Source: BS750m-G4 sp964472195
GTDB lineage: Bacteria; Bacteroidota; Ignavibacteria; Tepidaquicellales; Tepidaquicellaceae
Assembly: GCA_964472195.1 (NCBI GenBank)
Contig: CAYYJH010000019.1
Coordinates: 1-35,263, forward strand
Direction: 5' to 3'
Length of the DNA stretch: 35,263 nucleotides
A program made the translations under genes and the position numbers. The first letter of the stretch is position 1; every line of letters starts with the position of its first letter. The notes beneath the pieces were generated by a model. It was not told where the DNA came from. It worked only from the letters and a program-made list of their open reading frames with translations, and did not search any database. Shown here piece by piece: positions 9,138 to 17,560 of the stretch.

Positions 9138-12107
9138 TTATTTTTCTGGTTTAAATATGATACCCTTGTTTTGTCTCCCATTCATTTTTATAATAATTGG
9201 ATTTTCAAACTGAACATGCTTTATATATTTAAAACTCTCTAAAGGTTTCTGTTTTTTTATCCATTTCCAATCTACGAAGTCATTTTTATTTTTGCTGCTG
9301 ATTGTAAAATATCCTACCATAAACGATGTTATATTCTGAAAGAAATGTGAACCCTGTGATGGTGCAACCTCAATATCTTTAAAGCTTGTTTCTAAAATTG
9401 CATGAGCACCGCATATTTGATCCCAGGCAACCGGTATACCCAACCATGGATCCAGAGATCCCCAGCGACCAACCCCTATCAGTAAGTAAGGTCGTTTCTG
9501 TTCTAATAATTTGGAATTAAATACGCTAACTTCCTGAGCTACTTCTACACTTTTATTCCTGTTAAACAAATCTATATCGACGTAAACAATATCGAAAATA
9601 TCATCAATTATACCATTGCCAAGAACTCTATCGCTTTTGGATATTAGTTTGTTAACATCATTTTCGGCGATAATCTGTTCATCTAATTCTTCATAATATA
9701 CTAAAGGTCTCATTTGTAGAATGGAAAATATTTTTGGTTTATCTTTTGGAACGGATAGATTAACAGCAAATTCTATTTCAACAGGAATACCCATACCCCA
9801 GTTTCCCATTTCTAAGATCAGGTCAGCAATTTGTGATAAAGGAAAGATTTTATTCTTTAGTATAGGAGAGAATGTTATCAATCTTGTTCCTTCCCTTGAA
9901 ACGCCGTCATAGATTGCATGATTCTCCAAAGAATAGGTTGATGCGACATTTTTGAGTATACCATCTTTCTCGGCGACATCCAGACCATAATTCTTGACTA
10001 ACGCATCTTTCAGTATATCTGAGTCATCATTTATTTCTTCTAAATCCAGAGCATAAAATTCATATTGATTATCTTTTAGAATATTTTCAATGGATGAGAA
10101 TTGCGGAATATGGTTTGGATATTTGGGTGAGAATTTTATGGATGAACCACCATCAACAACCATCTTACCTAATCCTAAAGCGACAGAAACTAATCCATCA
10201 CCCGGTTCTTGTGGCCCTGCAGGATAAAAGTTATATGATTTTGCCACTCCTGCAAAATCAGGATAGAATCTATTTTCTCTTTTAGTACCCGTGATTTTTT
10301 GTATTATCACAGCCATCTTTTCTTCTTCCAACCTGTAAGATGTAAGCTTGATATAACCTTTTGCTCCCTGGTAAAAAGTTGATGCATAAACCTCTTTTAT
10401 TTTTTCTATCAGCTCATTTAGCCTTACTTTGTGGTTTTTATTATTATTTGGGATCATATATGTTCTATATACACCCGCAAAAGGGTGGTACTGAGAATCT
10501 TCTAAAAGACTTGACGATCTTACCGCTAATGGCATACGCATTATATCAATAAAATCTTCGAGTTGTTGTACAGCTTCTTCAGGGAAATATTTAGCTTGAA
10601 CGAATCTTTCCGTAATTTCGAGATCATTATCTGAATTTAATGCAAAACTTGCAAGGTTATTTTCTTCTAAGAACTGATCGAAAATATCAGTACCCAAAAC
10701 AACTGCTGAAGGAACGCTAATGTTAACACCTTTGAATGTTTCGCTTAGGTTATAATTGTTGATCAACATGTTTACAAAACCAAGACCTCTTGTTTTTCCT
10801 CCTAATGAACCGCCTCCGATTCTTGCAAAACTGCTGCTTGGTTCAAATGTTGATTTTTTAAAATCCGTTATTAGTCCTCTCTGACGAGTTGTTCTATACT
10901 CCCTTAATGCAGAAATTAGATAACCTCGCAGAGCTTCTATTGAAGGGTATTCCGAAACCTTTCGCGGTCTGAGTTTATCAGCAAGGTCAAATTCAGTTCT
11001 TGCTTTTAGCCAGTTAGAAAAGTGGTTTCTTTCACCATGGTAACGTATACTTTCTGCAGATACAACTTCAAGCGCATCTTCTAATGACTTTAAATTGGAA
11101 GCTCTTAAAACTTCCTTACCATCTTCTGTTTTAAACTTAAAATCTCCAAAACTAAAATTATTTATCATAAACTCTCTCAGGTCGTGTAACAGAGTTGGTG
11201 AATTCTTTAATAGAAATGAAACTCCAAGCTCATGAGTTTTCTTTTCATTTTCTGGAGATTTTGATTGTAATAGAATTGGCATGTCAAGGTTATGAGATTT
11301 AACATTTTCTACAAACCGAATTCCTGCTTCAGGGTCTTCTTTCCCCATGTATTGGAAATCTATGTCTGAGATGATACCCAAAATATCATCTTTGTATTTG
11401 TTAATGTATTCCCATGCTTCTTCATAATTTGTACAAAGAAGTATTTTTGGTCTTGCCCTCATTCTTAAATATTTTTGAGTAAGACTTATTCCTTCTGTAA
11501 TTAATCTTTGGGACTGGTTTAAAAGTTCTGTATAAATTAAAGGTAAGAATGAAGAATAATATCCAACATCATCTTCGATAAGAATGATTGATTGAACCCC
11601 AACCATTGTGTTATCGTTTTCTACATTAAGTTTATCTTCAAGGTGTTTTATAATAGCAATTATTAATCTGTAATCACCTTGCCATATGAAAACCTTTTCG
11701 AAAGTAGAAACATCTTTTTTTGTTAGCAGTTCTCTTAGTTCTCTATTATCATATGCTAATAGTATTACAGGTACCGCAAAATCAGATGATTTTATCATGT
11801 TGGCAAGATTTAATGCGTGCATATCCTCTATATGGAGTGTAGTGATTACTAAATCGAACTTCTTGCCATTCTTTAATGAATCGAGAGCTTCTTTTCCACT
11901 CGACACTCGTGTTAATTCCGGAGCATGACTAAGGTTAAATCCCTGATATTCGTTTCGAATTAATTCATAGAATCTACCATCTTCTTCAAATACGTAAAGA
12001 TCATACAAGCTTGAAACTAAGAGTATATCTGTGATTCTTTGCTTCATTAAATTTTGGAATCTCTGAAATCTTATTCCATATCCAGATTTGATCCAAGTCG
12101 GTTCCAT
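9138..12107 (-). CDS. Receiver-domain protein fused to a PEP/pyruvate-binding (PPDK_N) ATP-grasp domain
   Basis: This 989-residue protein starts with a receiver-like fold (about 25-155) that lacks the phospho-Asp (VITTLHIEDM). A second receiver-like domain follows (about 172-315), with ILIEDD at its start, a possible acceptor Asp248 and Lys301. The central part is the ATP/PEP-binding domain of PEP synthase and pyruvate phosphate dikinase: GGGSLGGKTRG (431-441), AVRSSSLLED (528-537), VEIEFAVN (776-783) and LQMRPLV (797-803). The swivelling phosphohistidine domain and PEP-binding barrel of the true enzymes are absent. Instead there is a C-terminal block of about 180 residues with GVGRWGSLDPWLGIPVAW. 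Similar proteins in Bacteroidota are often annotated as PEP synthase, but without the His domain that reaction is not possible in one chain. It might be a phosphotransfer regulator or kinase; the function is unknown. Confidence 0.85.
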   Translation of the reverse strand: MEPTWIKSGYGIRFQRFQNLMKQRITDILLVSSLYDLYVFEEDGRFYELIRNEYQGFNLSHAPELTRVSSGKEALDSLKNGKKFDLVITTLHIEDMHALNLANMIKSSDFAVPVILLAYDNRELRELLTKKDVSTFEKVFIWQGDYRLIIAIIKHLEDKLNVENDNTMVGVQSIILIEDDVGYYSSFLPLIYTELLNQSQRLITEGISLTQKYLRMRARPKILLCTNYEEAWEYINKYKDDILGIISDIDFQYMGKEDPEAGIRFVENVKSHNLDMPILLQSKSPENEKKTHELGVSFLLKNSPTLLHDLREFMINNFSFGDFKFKTEDGKEVLRASNLKSLEDALEVVSAESIRYHGERNHFSNWLKARTEFDLADKLRPRKVSEYPSIEALRGYLISALREYRTTRQRGLITDFKKSTFEPSSSFARIGGGSLGGKTRGLGFVNMLINNYNLSETFKGVNISVPSAVVLGTDIFDQFLEENNLASFALNSDNDLEITERFVQAKYFPEEAVQQLEDFIDIMRMPLAVRSSSLLEDSQYHPFAGVYRTYMIPNNNKNHKVRLNELIEKIKEVYASTFYQGAKGYIKLTSYRLEEEKMAVIIQKITGTKRENRFYPDFAGVAKSYNFYPAGPQEPGDGLVSVALGLGKMVVDGGSSIKFSPKYPNHIPQFSSIENILKDNQYEFYALDLEEINDDSDILKDALVKNYGLDVAEKDGILKNVASTYSLENHAIYDGVSREGTRLITFSPILKNKIFPLSQIADLILEMGNWGMGIPVEIEFAVNLSVPKDKPKIFSILQMRPLVYYEELDEQIIAENDVNKLISKSDRVLGNGIIDDIFDIVYVDIDLFNRNKSVEVAQEVSVFNSKLLEQKRPYLLIGVGRWGSLDPWLGIPVAWDQICGAHAILETSFKDIEVAPSQGSHFFQNITSFMVGYFTISSKNKNDFVDWKWIKKQKPLESFKYIKHVQFENPIIIKMNGRQNKGIIFKPEK

Positions 12108-12210
12108 AAATAATACTAATTAGTTTTGGTTCGTAATCCTAAAGAATTTCTTACGATAATATATGTAAAAAAAAATGAATTTAACTATGATATAATAAAT
12201 AATTTCTATA

Positions 12211-12253
12211 CCTGAGAAAATAGAAATCGGAGACACGCAAAAGCATGTCTCCG
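12211..12253 (-). terminator. Rho-independent terminator of gdhA
   Basis: A perfect 8-bp stem (CGGAGACA at 12228-12235 with TGTCTCCG at 12246-12253), with an inner GC-AAAA-GC pairing, is followed on the minus strand by a T-rich tract (ATTTCTATTTTCTC). It lies about 29 bases after the gdhA stop and should separate gdhA from the downstream minus-strand gene. Confidence 0.8.
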
Positions 12254-12281
12254 AATGCATTTTCAAAAATAATATGAATTA

Positions 12282-13643
12282 CTAAACGACACCTTGATCT
12301 ATCATAGAATCTGCAACTTTCAAGAAACCACCAATATTAGCACCGTTGACGTAGTTTCCCGGAGTTCCAAATTTATCAGCAGTTTCAAGACATGTTTTAT
12401 GTATAGATTTCATAATCATTTGAAGTCTGTTGTCTACTTCTTTTCTTGTCCAAGGTAATCTTTCACTATTTTGAGACATTTCTAATCCGGAAACAGCTAC
12501 ACCTCCTGCGTTAGCAGCTTTTCCCGGTCCATACAATATACCTTTATCGATAAATATATTTACACCATCTTTTGTTGTTGGCATATTAGCACCTTCACTT
12601 ACTACATAAACACCGCTATTCATTAAGTTTTGCGCATCTTTTTCGTTTATTTCATTCTGTGTTGCACTTGGGAAAGCACAGTCAGCTTTATGTTCCCAGA
12701 GTGGATTGTAGTCAAGGCTTGTATCTGATTGAGTATACACAGCATTGTTATATTTTTCAGTATATTCTTTTATTCTTCCTCTTCTAATATTCTTAAGCTC
12801 CATAACATAAGAAAGTTTTTCTTCATTAATACCTTCCTCATCAAGGATATAACCATTTGAGTCTGAAAGTGTAATAACCTTTCCTCCTAATTGGAGAATC
12901 TTTTCTGTAGTATACTGAGATACGTTTCCGCTTCCGGAAACAAGACATGTTTTGCCTTCTAATGTTTCTTTTCGTGTGTTCAACATTTCTGCTGCAAAAT
13001 ATACAGAACCGTAACCTGTTGCTTCCGGTCTTATTAAAGAACCACCCCAATTCAATGCTTTACCCGTGAGGACGCCTACAAATTCGTTTCGGATTCTTTT
13101 GTATTGACCGAATAAATAGCCAATTTCTCTTGCTCCGACACCAATGTCGCCGGCAGGTACGTCTGTGTTTTGTCCAATATGTCTAAAGAGTTCTGACATA
13201 AAGCTTTGGCAGAATCTCATAACTTCAGTATCGCTTTTGCCCTTTGGGTCAAAATCAGAACCACCCTTTCCACCACCCATTGGTAAGGTAGTCAAACTGT
13301 TTTTAAATACTTGCTCGAAAGCTAAGAATTTTAAAATACCCAGATTAACCGACGGGTGAAATCTTAGACCACCTTTATATGGTCCGATAGCACTATTCAT
13401 TTCTATTCTGAAACCACGATTAACCTGTGTATTACCCTGATCGTCTATCCATGGTACTCTGAACATAATTACTCTTTCCGGTTCAACAATTCGTTCTAAG
13501 ATCTTTGCATGTTGATATTCCGGATATTGGTCTAAAACTAAATCAAGCGATTCAACAACTTCACTAACTGCTTGATGGAATTCTGGTTCGGCAGGATTTT
13601 TTGCTTTAACTTCATCGATTAGATTTTTCGCATACTCTGTCAT
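12282..13643 (-). CDS. gdhA: NADP-type glutamate dehydrogenase
   Basis: This 453-residue enzyme has the length of hexameric class I glutamate dehydrogenases and catalyses reversible reductive amination of 2-oxoglutarate with ammonia. The substrate pocket is intact: GPYKGGLRFHPSVN with Lys90, and PMGGGKGGSDFDPKGK with the catalytic Lys126. PAGDIGVGAREIGYL and the nucleotide-binding turn SGSGNVSQY follow. NADP preference is inferred from the subgroup, which resembles E. coli GdhA, not from a test. A clear ribosome binding site (GGGAG) lies 8-12 bases before the ATG, unlike many neighbours. The gene is flanked by its own terminator downstream and a 365-bp divergent gap upstream, so it is probably transcribed alone. 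Confidence 0.96.
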   Translation of the reverse strand: MTEYAKNLIDEVKAKNPAEPEFHQAVSEVVESLDLVLDQYPEYQHAKILERIVEPERVIMFRVPWIDDQGNTQVNRGFRIEMNSAIGPYKGGLRFHPSVNLGILKFLAFEQVFKNSLTTLPMGGGKGGSDFDPKGKSDTEVMRFCQSFMSELFRHIGQNTDVPAGDIGVGAREIGYLFGQYKRIRNEFVGVLTGKALNWGGSLIRPEATGYGSVYFAAEMLNTRKETLEGKTCLVSGSGNVSQYTTEKILQLGGKVITLSDSNGYILDEEGINEEKLSYVMELKNIRRGRIKEYTEKYNNAVYTQSDTSLDYNPLWEHKADCAFPSATQNEINEKDAQNLMNSGVYVVSEGANMPTTKDGVNIFIDKGILYGPGKAANAGGVAVSGLEMSQNSERLPWTRKEVDNRLQMIMKSIHKTCLETADKFGTPGNYVNGANIGGFLKVADSMIDQGVV

Positions 13644-14008
13644 GTTTTTTTCTCCCTCTATGGATTATTTTTTGAAAGTTTGTAAATTAAATGGATGTGA
13701 TAATTTTTTACTGTTTAGAGATGTTATAATTGAAGCAGATAAAAATAGAATATCACAAAGTTTGTTCGATTCCAATTTTAATATACGATTTACTATTTTT
13801 GTTTGGAATTATAGGCTAAACTAACTTTGTTAAAATATATATTCAAGTATTTAATTAATTCGTTGACATTTATTTAAAAAACATTGTTATTTCCTGCAAT
13901 TTTTCTTTAAATTTAGTTTAAATTCTTCGTTAAGAATAAAAAAAAATTCAATTGAATAAGATTCATTAATTCATTAACTTTACAGTTTTCTAAATTAAAC
14001 ATCATGTT
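13644..14008. other. 365-bp divergent intergenic region between gdhA and gcvH
   Basis: This very AT-rich stretch should hold the promoters of gdhA (minus) and gcvH (plus). A TTGACA at 13863-13868 is the best -35-like match for gcvH, but no convincing -10 follows at 17-18 bases. No riboswitch, RNA gene or repeat was recognised. A short 60-codon open frame here has no coding character and is not called. Confidence 0.5.
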
Positions 14009-14392
14009 ATGGTAGTTCCTGAAAAACTTAAATATTCAAAGGATCATGAGTGGGTAAAGGTTGAAGGTGATGTTGGTATTATTGGTGTTACAGATTATGC
14101 ACAAAGTGAACTTGGAGATATTATTTATCTCGATATTACTACTTCTATTGGAATTGATGTTAAGAAAGGCGATGCAATCGGTGCAATTGAAGCTGTGAAG
14201 ACAGTATCAGATGTTTACAGTCCGATTTCAGGAAGATTAATTGATATAAATCTGAGTATAAATGATAATCCATCTTTAGTGAATGAAGATCCTTATGGTG
14301 AAGGATGGATATTAAAAATCGAACCTTCTGATATAAAAGAATTGGATGAGCTGCTTGATGCTAATGCTTATCAAAAGGTAATTGGTGAATAG
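14009..14392 (+). CDS. gcvH: Glycine cleavage system H protein
   Basis: This 127-residue lipoyl carrier shuttles the aminomethyl group between the P and T proteins of the glycine cleavage system. The lipoylation motif is EAVKTVSDVYSP with Lys64, and the start LKYSKDHEWVKVEG and the end NEDPYGEGWILKIEP are family hallmarks. Length is normal. No gcvP or gcvT is nearby; the gene heads a run of translation and lipid genes. An ATG at 14004 is in another frame, so 14009 is the start. A free-standing GcvH can also act as the octanoyl carrier for lipoate synthesis. Confidence 0.95.
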   Translation: MVVPEKLKYSKDHEWVKVEGDVGIIGVTDYAQSELGDIIYLDITTSIGIDVKKGDAIGAIEAVKTVSDVYSPISGRLIDINLSINDNPSLVNEDPYGEGWILKIEPSDIKELDELLDANAYQKVIGE

Positions 14393-14452
14393 GTTTTACG
14401 CTCTAAAAACATATTTTGCAAAAATAGTTTTTTAGTTCTTTTAAAGTACAAT

Positions 14453-14968
14453 ATGATGAAAATCAATATCTCAAGTTTGTCAGAAGGTGAGCATCATTAT
14501 AGTTATTTAGAACAACCATCTGTGTTCGATATTAGTTCGTTAGATTTTATATCAAACATAAATGTTGACGTTAACCTGAATAAAAGGATCAATCAAATTG
14601 AACTAAAAGTTAATCTCCATGTTAAGTTGAATTTCATTTGTGACAGATGCCTTGATAACTTTCCACAAGATGTTACAAATGAATTTAATTTGATTTATAA
14701 ATATAGTTTTAAGAATGATCCTTCTTTAATTGAAGAGACAACCGATGCTAATCTGAAATTGATTTCACCTGATACTGACTGTATTGACATAAGAAGTGAT
14801 ATAAGAGATTATATCCTTTTAGCAATACCAATAAGAAAAGTTCCGGTTGAGAAAGATGGTGTTTGCATTCATTGTAAAAAAAATATAAACGATATATTAA
14901 ACATAAAAAAGAAGGATTTAAATAATCCTGTCTGGGATAAGTTACAAAATATTAAAAAGAGCAGTTAA
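14453..14968 (+). CDS. yceD: YceD/DUF177 protein linked to 23S rRNA accumulation
   Basis: This 171-residue protein matches the DUF177/YceD family through its place directly before rpmF and its two Cys pairs: CDRCLDNF in the middle and CIHCKKN near the end. In E. coli YceD affects 23S rRNA levels and is co-transcribed with rpmF. The pattern (variable N-terminal beta-rich half, Cys pair, acidic middle, second Cys pair) is common in Bacteroidota. Two Met codons stand in a row; the first is used. It ends 17 bases before rpmF, so the order yceD-rpmF-plsX is the classical one. The molecular role is not settled. Confidence 0.82.
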   Translation: MMKINISSLSEGEHHYSYLEQPSVFDISSLDFISNINVDVNLNKRINQIELKVNLHVKLNFICDRCLDNFPQDVTNEFNLIYKYSFKNDPSLIEETTDANLKLISPDTDCIDIRSDIRDYILLAIPIRKVPVEKDGVCIHCKKNINDILNIKKKDLNNPVWDKLQNIKKSS

Positions 14969-14985
14969 CATAACAAACAAATATT

Positions 14986-15168
14986 ATGGCACATCCAAAA
15001 AGACGACAATCAAAAGCACGAACAAGAAAAAGAAGAACACATTATAAAGAAACAAAGCCCACTTTAATGGCTTGCCCTAATTGTGGTGAGATGAAATTAA
15101 ACCACAGAGTATGTTCTTCATGCGGTTTTTATGATGGCAGAAGTGTTATTATTCCTAAAAAGTCTTAA
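14986..15168 (+). CDS. rpmF: 50S ribosomal protein bL32
   Basis: This 60-residue basic protein starts MAHPKRRQSKARTRKRRTHY and carries a zinc ribbon with two Cys pairs, ACPNCGE and CSSCGFYDGR, as in the zinc-containing C+ form of bL32. Length is typical. It stands between yceD and plsX, the usual order. Confidence 0.97.
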   Translation: MAHPKRRQSKARTRKRRTHYKETKPTLMACPNCGEMKLNHRVCSSCGFYDGRSVIIPKKS

Positions 15169-15216
15169 TAATTTTTTTATAACTTTTGTCTTTGTGACTT
15201 TGAAGAAAAAAATGTA

Positions 15217-16254
15217 ATGAATACTTCTATTAAAGGAAACGATAAAATAAGAATAGCGGTTGATGCAATGGGTGGAGATAATGCACCTGTAAATGAAATA
15301 TTAGGTTCGGTACTTGCCTCAAACGAGAGTAGTGACTTAATAGAGATAACACTTGTCGGGAAAGAAGATTTGCTAAACGATGTTCTTGGGAAGCAGGATT
15401 ATAATACAGATAATATAAAGGTTGTTAATGCTGAAGAAGTTATTGATATGCATGATACTCCTTCTGATACATTTAAAACTAAACCGAAATCTTCTTTAAG
15501 TGTAGCATTGGATCTTCAAAAAGTAAAAAAATCTGATGCTCTTATCAGTGTAGGAAATACGGGAGCGGTTCTTGCAAACTCAACTTTAAAATTAGGTCGT
15601 ATCAATGGTGTTGGAAGACCAACGATTGGTTCTTTATTCCCAACAGATTCAGGAAGAACGATGGTTTTTGATGTAGGTGCTTCAGTCGATTGTAAAGCAT
15701 CACATTTATATGAGTATGCTGTTATGGGAAGTGTTTATATGAATCATGTATTTAATTTGAAAGAACCAAAGGTGGGATTATTAAGTGTTGGAGAGGAAAA
15801 ATCTAAAGGGAATGAACTTATATTTGAGACATATAGACTTTTGGAAAATTCCAAATTGAATTTTCTTGGAAATATTGAAGGTGGAGATGTGTTGAAAGGT
15901 ATAGCTGATGTTGTTGTATGTGACGGTTTTGTTGGTAATATTATTTTAAAATTTGCAGAGAGCGTTCTTGATGTATTGAAAAATAAATTCAGGCAGTATG
16001 CAGATAAAGGATATCTTAATAAATTGTGGATGTTTTTAATTAGCAAAACGATGAAGACTATTATTAAGGACTTTGATTATCAGGAATATGGGGGAGTACA
16101 ATTGTTGGGAATAAATGGTGTTTCGATTATAGGACACGGTAAATCTTCTCCACTGGCTATTAAGAATATGATTTATAGAGCCGAAAAAGTAGTTAGAAAA
16201 AGAGTTAATGATAAGATCATAGCTTTTTTAAATAAGGATAATATTGCAGAATAA
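15217..16254 (+). CDS. plsX: Phosphate acyltransferase PlsX
   Basis: This 345-residue cytosolic enzyme makes acyl-phosphate from acyl-ACP, the first step of phospholipid synthesis with PlsY. Family motifs are IAVDAMGGDNAP at the start, SVGNTGAVLA, VFDVGASVDCK and ADVVVCDGFVGNIILK. Length is normal. It follows rpmF by 48 bases. In many bacteria fabH comes next, but here the next gene encodes a DUF4295-like small protein, and a hairpin at the stop codon suggests that transcription may end. Confidence 0.96.
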   Translation: MNTSIKGNDKIRIAVDAMGGDNAPVNEILGSVLASNESSDLIEITLVGKEDLLNDVLGKQDYNTDNIKVVNAEEVIDMHDTPSDTFKTKPKSSLSVALDLQKVKKSDALISVGNTGAVLANSTLKLGRINGVGRPTIGSLFPTDSGRTMVFDVGASVDCKASHLYEYAVMGSVYMNHVFNLKEPKVGLLSVGEEKSKGNELIFETYRLLENSKLNFLGNIEGGDVLKGIADVVVCDGFVGNIILKFAESVLDVLKNKFRQYADKGYLNKLWMFLISKTMKTIIKDFDYQEYGGVQLLGINGVSIIGHGKSSPLAIKNMIYRAEKVVRKRVNDKIIAFLNKDNIAE

Positions 16255-16290
16255 TAAAATTATTCTGACTTTTATTTCTTTTTCCTTTAA
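16247..16290 (+). terminator. Hairpin at the plsX stop codon followed by a T-rich tract
   Basis: A perfect 9-bp inverted repeat, CAGAATAAT (16247-16255) and ATTATTCTG (16259-16267) with an AAA loop, contains the plsX stop codon. It is followed by T-rich sequence (ACTTTTATTTCTTTTTCC). The stem is AT-rich and weak, so termination may be partial. Confidence 0.5.
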
Positions 16291-16316
16291 AGTAAATTAA
16301 TAAATAAAAATAAAAT

Positions 16317-16523
16317 ATGGCTAAGTCACTAACATTTGCAGAAAAAGCAGCAAAACTTGCAAAAAAAGAAGGATTAACAGTTATATGTCCGGATACTAAT
16401 AAAGAAACTAAAGTTTTAAATGTTAAAATGGTTGAAGCTGTGAAAACAGATAAGGGAACGTATAAATTCTTAGAGCGTAATATGAGAGTTTATGAATCTA
16501 CGTTTAAACCGTATAAACCGTAA
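16317..16523 (+). CDS. Small basic protein resembling DUF4295, possible ribosomal protein
   Basis: This 68-residue basic protein has a central stretch VLNVKMVEAVKTDKGTYKF followed by LERNMRVYE. That pattern resembles the short DUF4295 proteins of Bacteroidota (a Lys-rich start, a Lys-Met-Val segment, then Gly-x-Tyr-x-Phe and an acidic end), which are normally found beside rpmB and rpmG. Here it lies 27 bases before rpmB, the same neighbourhood, while rpmG is absent. I recall that a Flavobacterium ribosome structure described an extra small subunit named bL38; whether that is DUF4295 I cannot confirm. A ribosomal role is therefore inference from context, size and charge. Confidence 0.6.
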   Translation: MAKSLTFAEKAAKLAKKEGLTVICPDTNKETKVLNVKMVEAVKTDKGTYKFLERNMRVYESTFKPYKP

Positions 16524-16550
16524 ATTGTAAAATAAATTTAGGAGAATTAA

Positions 16551-16763
16551 ATGTCTAAAGTGTGCCAGTTGACAGGAAAAAAACCTTTGTCTGGGAATAA
16601 TGTATCACATGCAAAGAATAAAACGAAGAGAAAACAATATCCAAATCTTCAGAAAAAAAGAATTTGGCTCGAAGACGAAAAAAGATGGATAACACTTAAG
16701 CTTTCTACAAGAGCAATGAGGACGCTGGAGAAAAAAGGTGTAAAGGCTATGCTCAATAAATAA
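16551..16763 (+). CDS. rpmB: 50S ribosomal protein bL28
   Basis: This 70-residue protein has the bL28 opening CQLTGKKPLSGNNVSHAKNK followed by TKRKQYPNLQKKR, and the LSTRAMRTLEKKG helix near the end. Length is on the short side but usual for this phylum. A clear Shine-Dalgarno sequence (AGGAG) lies 6 bases before the ATG. The zinc Cys pairs of some bL28 forms are absent apart from Cys5. It is followed 7 bases later by a glycosyltransferase gene. Confidence 0.95.
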   Translation: MSKVCQLTGKKPLSGNNVSHAKNKTKRKQYPNLQKKRIWLEDEKRWITLKLSTRAMRTLEKKGVKAMLNK

Positions 16764-16770
16764 AGTGGAA

Positions 16771-17504
16771 ATGGCTTTCGGGAAAGTAAGTCTGATTATA
16801 CCTACCTATAATGAAGAGAAATTGATTGAAAAGGTTCTTGGACAGTTCGATGATGATGTAAAAAAAAAAATAATTTGGAAATTATAATAAGTGATGGGGG
16901 TAGCAAAGACTCAACTTTAAAATTTTTAAACAGTTCAGTTGATAGAGTAATTAAACATAAAGAAGCTTTTAAACAGAACATCTCTCGGGGAAGAAATCAA
17001 GGTGCTTTAAATTCGCTCGGTGATGTTCTTATTTTTTTTAATGCTGATACTTTAGTTCAAGATATAAAAAGTTTTTTTAAAATAGTTTTGCAGGAATTTA
17101 ATAGAAACAATACTGTAGCAGTAACTGTACCTATTAGAGTATTTCCGGAGCAGGAAATTTTTTCTGATAAAATTTTTCATTCATGTTATAATCTTTATGT
17201 GAGAATATTGAATAAATTATTTTTCGGAATGGGGCGTGGTGAATGCCATATTGTAAAACGTGATAGTTTTTTTAAACTTGGTGGTTATAATGAAAAGATT
17301 TACGCAGGTGAGGATTACGATTTGTACAAGAGATTAAAGAAATTAGGAAAGATTCGATTCCTGAAAGATGTTGTAGTTTATGAATCGCCAAGACGATATA
17401 GGGAATTAGGGTATTTAAGAGTTTTCTTGAACTGGACTATTAATTCAATATGGATTACATTGTTCAATAGATCATTTTCGAACGATTGGAAAGAGATACG
17501 TTAA
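16771..17504 (+). CDS. Family 2 glycosyltransferase, frame broken at an A11 run
   Basis: The natural start is ATG at 16771, giving MAFGKVSLIIPTYNEEKLIE, the usual first strand of a family 2 glycosyltransferase. After 30 codons the gene meets a run of 11 A (16860-16870) and the frame hits TAA soon after. The next part of the same protein, NLEIIISDGGSKDST, continues in another phase up to 17504. One more A, or a one-base backward slip, restores a single protein of about 244 residues. Later motifs are FFNADTL (metal site), GMGRGECHIVKRDSFFKLGGYNE and AGEDYDLYKRLKKLG, all typical of the family. The acceptor is unknown. The lesion may be a sequencing error, a true mutation, or a slippery site read through by slippage. 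Confidence 0.75.
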
Positions 17505-17557
17505 TGAATATTTTCAAAGTAGTTCTAAAAATTATTTCATTATTGTTGTTAAGTTGA
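17504..17557 (+). CDS. Possible 17-residue hydrophobic peptide
   Basis: An ATG overlaps the TAA of the glycosyltransferase gene by one base (TAATG) and opens 17 codons: MNIFKVVLKIISLLLLS, then TGA, ending 3 bases before the tgt start. The peptide has basic residues followed by a Leu/Ile run, like a tiny membrane peptide or the stub of a signal sequence. It may act only in translational coupling between its neighbours, or be chance in AT-rich DNA. Confidence 0.25.
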   Translation: MNIFKVVLKIISLLLLS

Positions 17558-17560
17558 TAC

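Noticed and set aside
13642..13824. 60-codon plus-strand ORF in the gdhA-gcvH gap
   Set aside because: It overlaps the gdhA start, has no ribosome binding site or recognisable protein pattern, and lies where promoters are expected.
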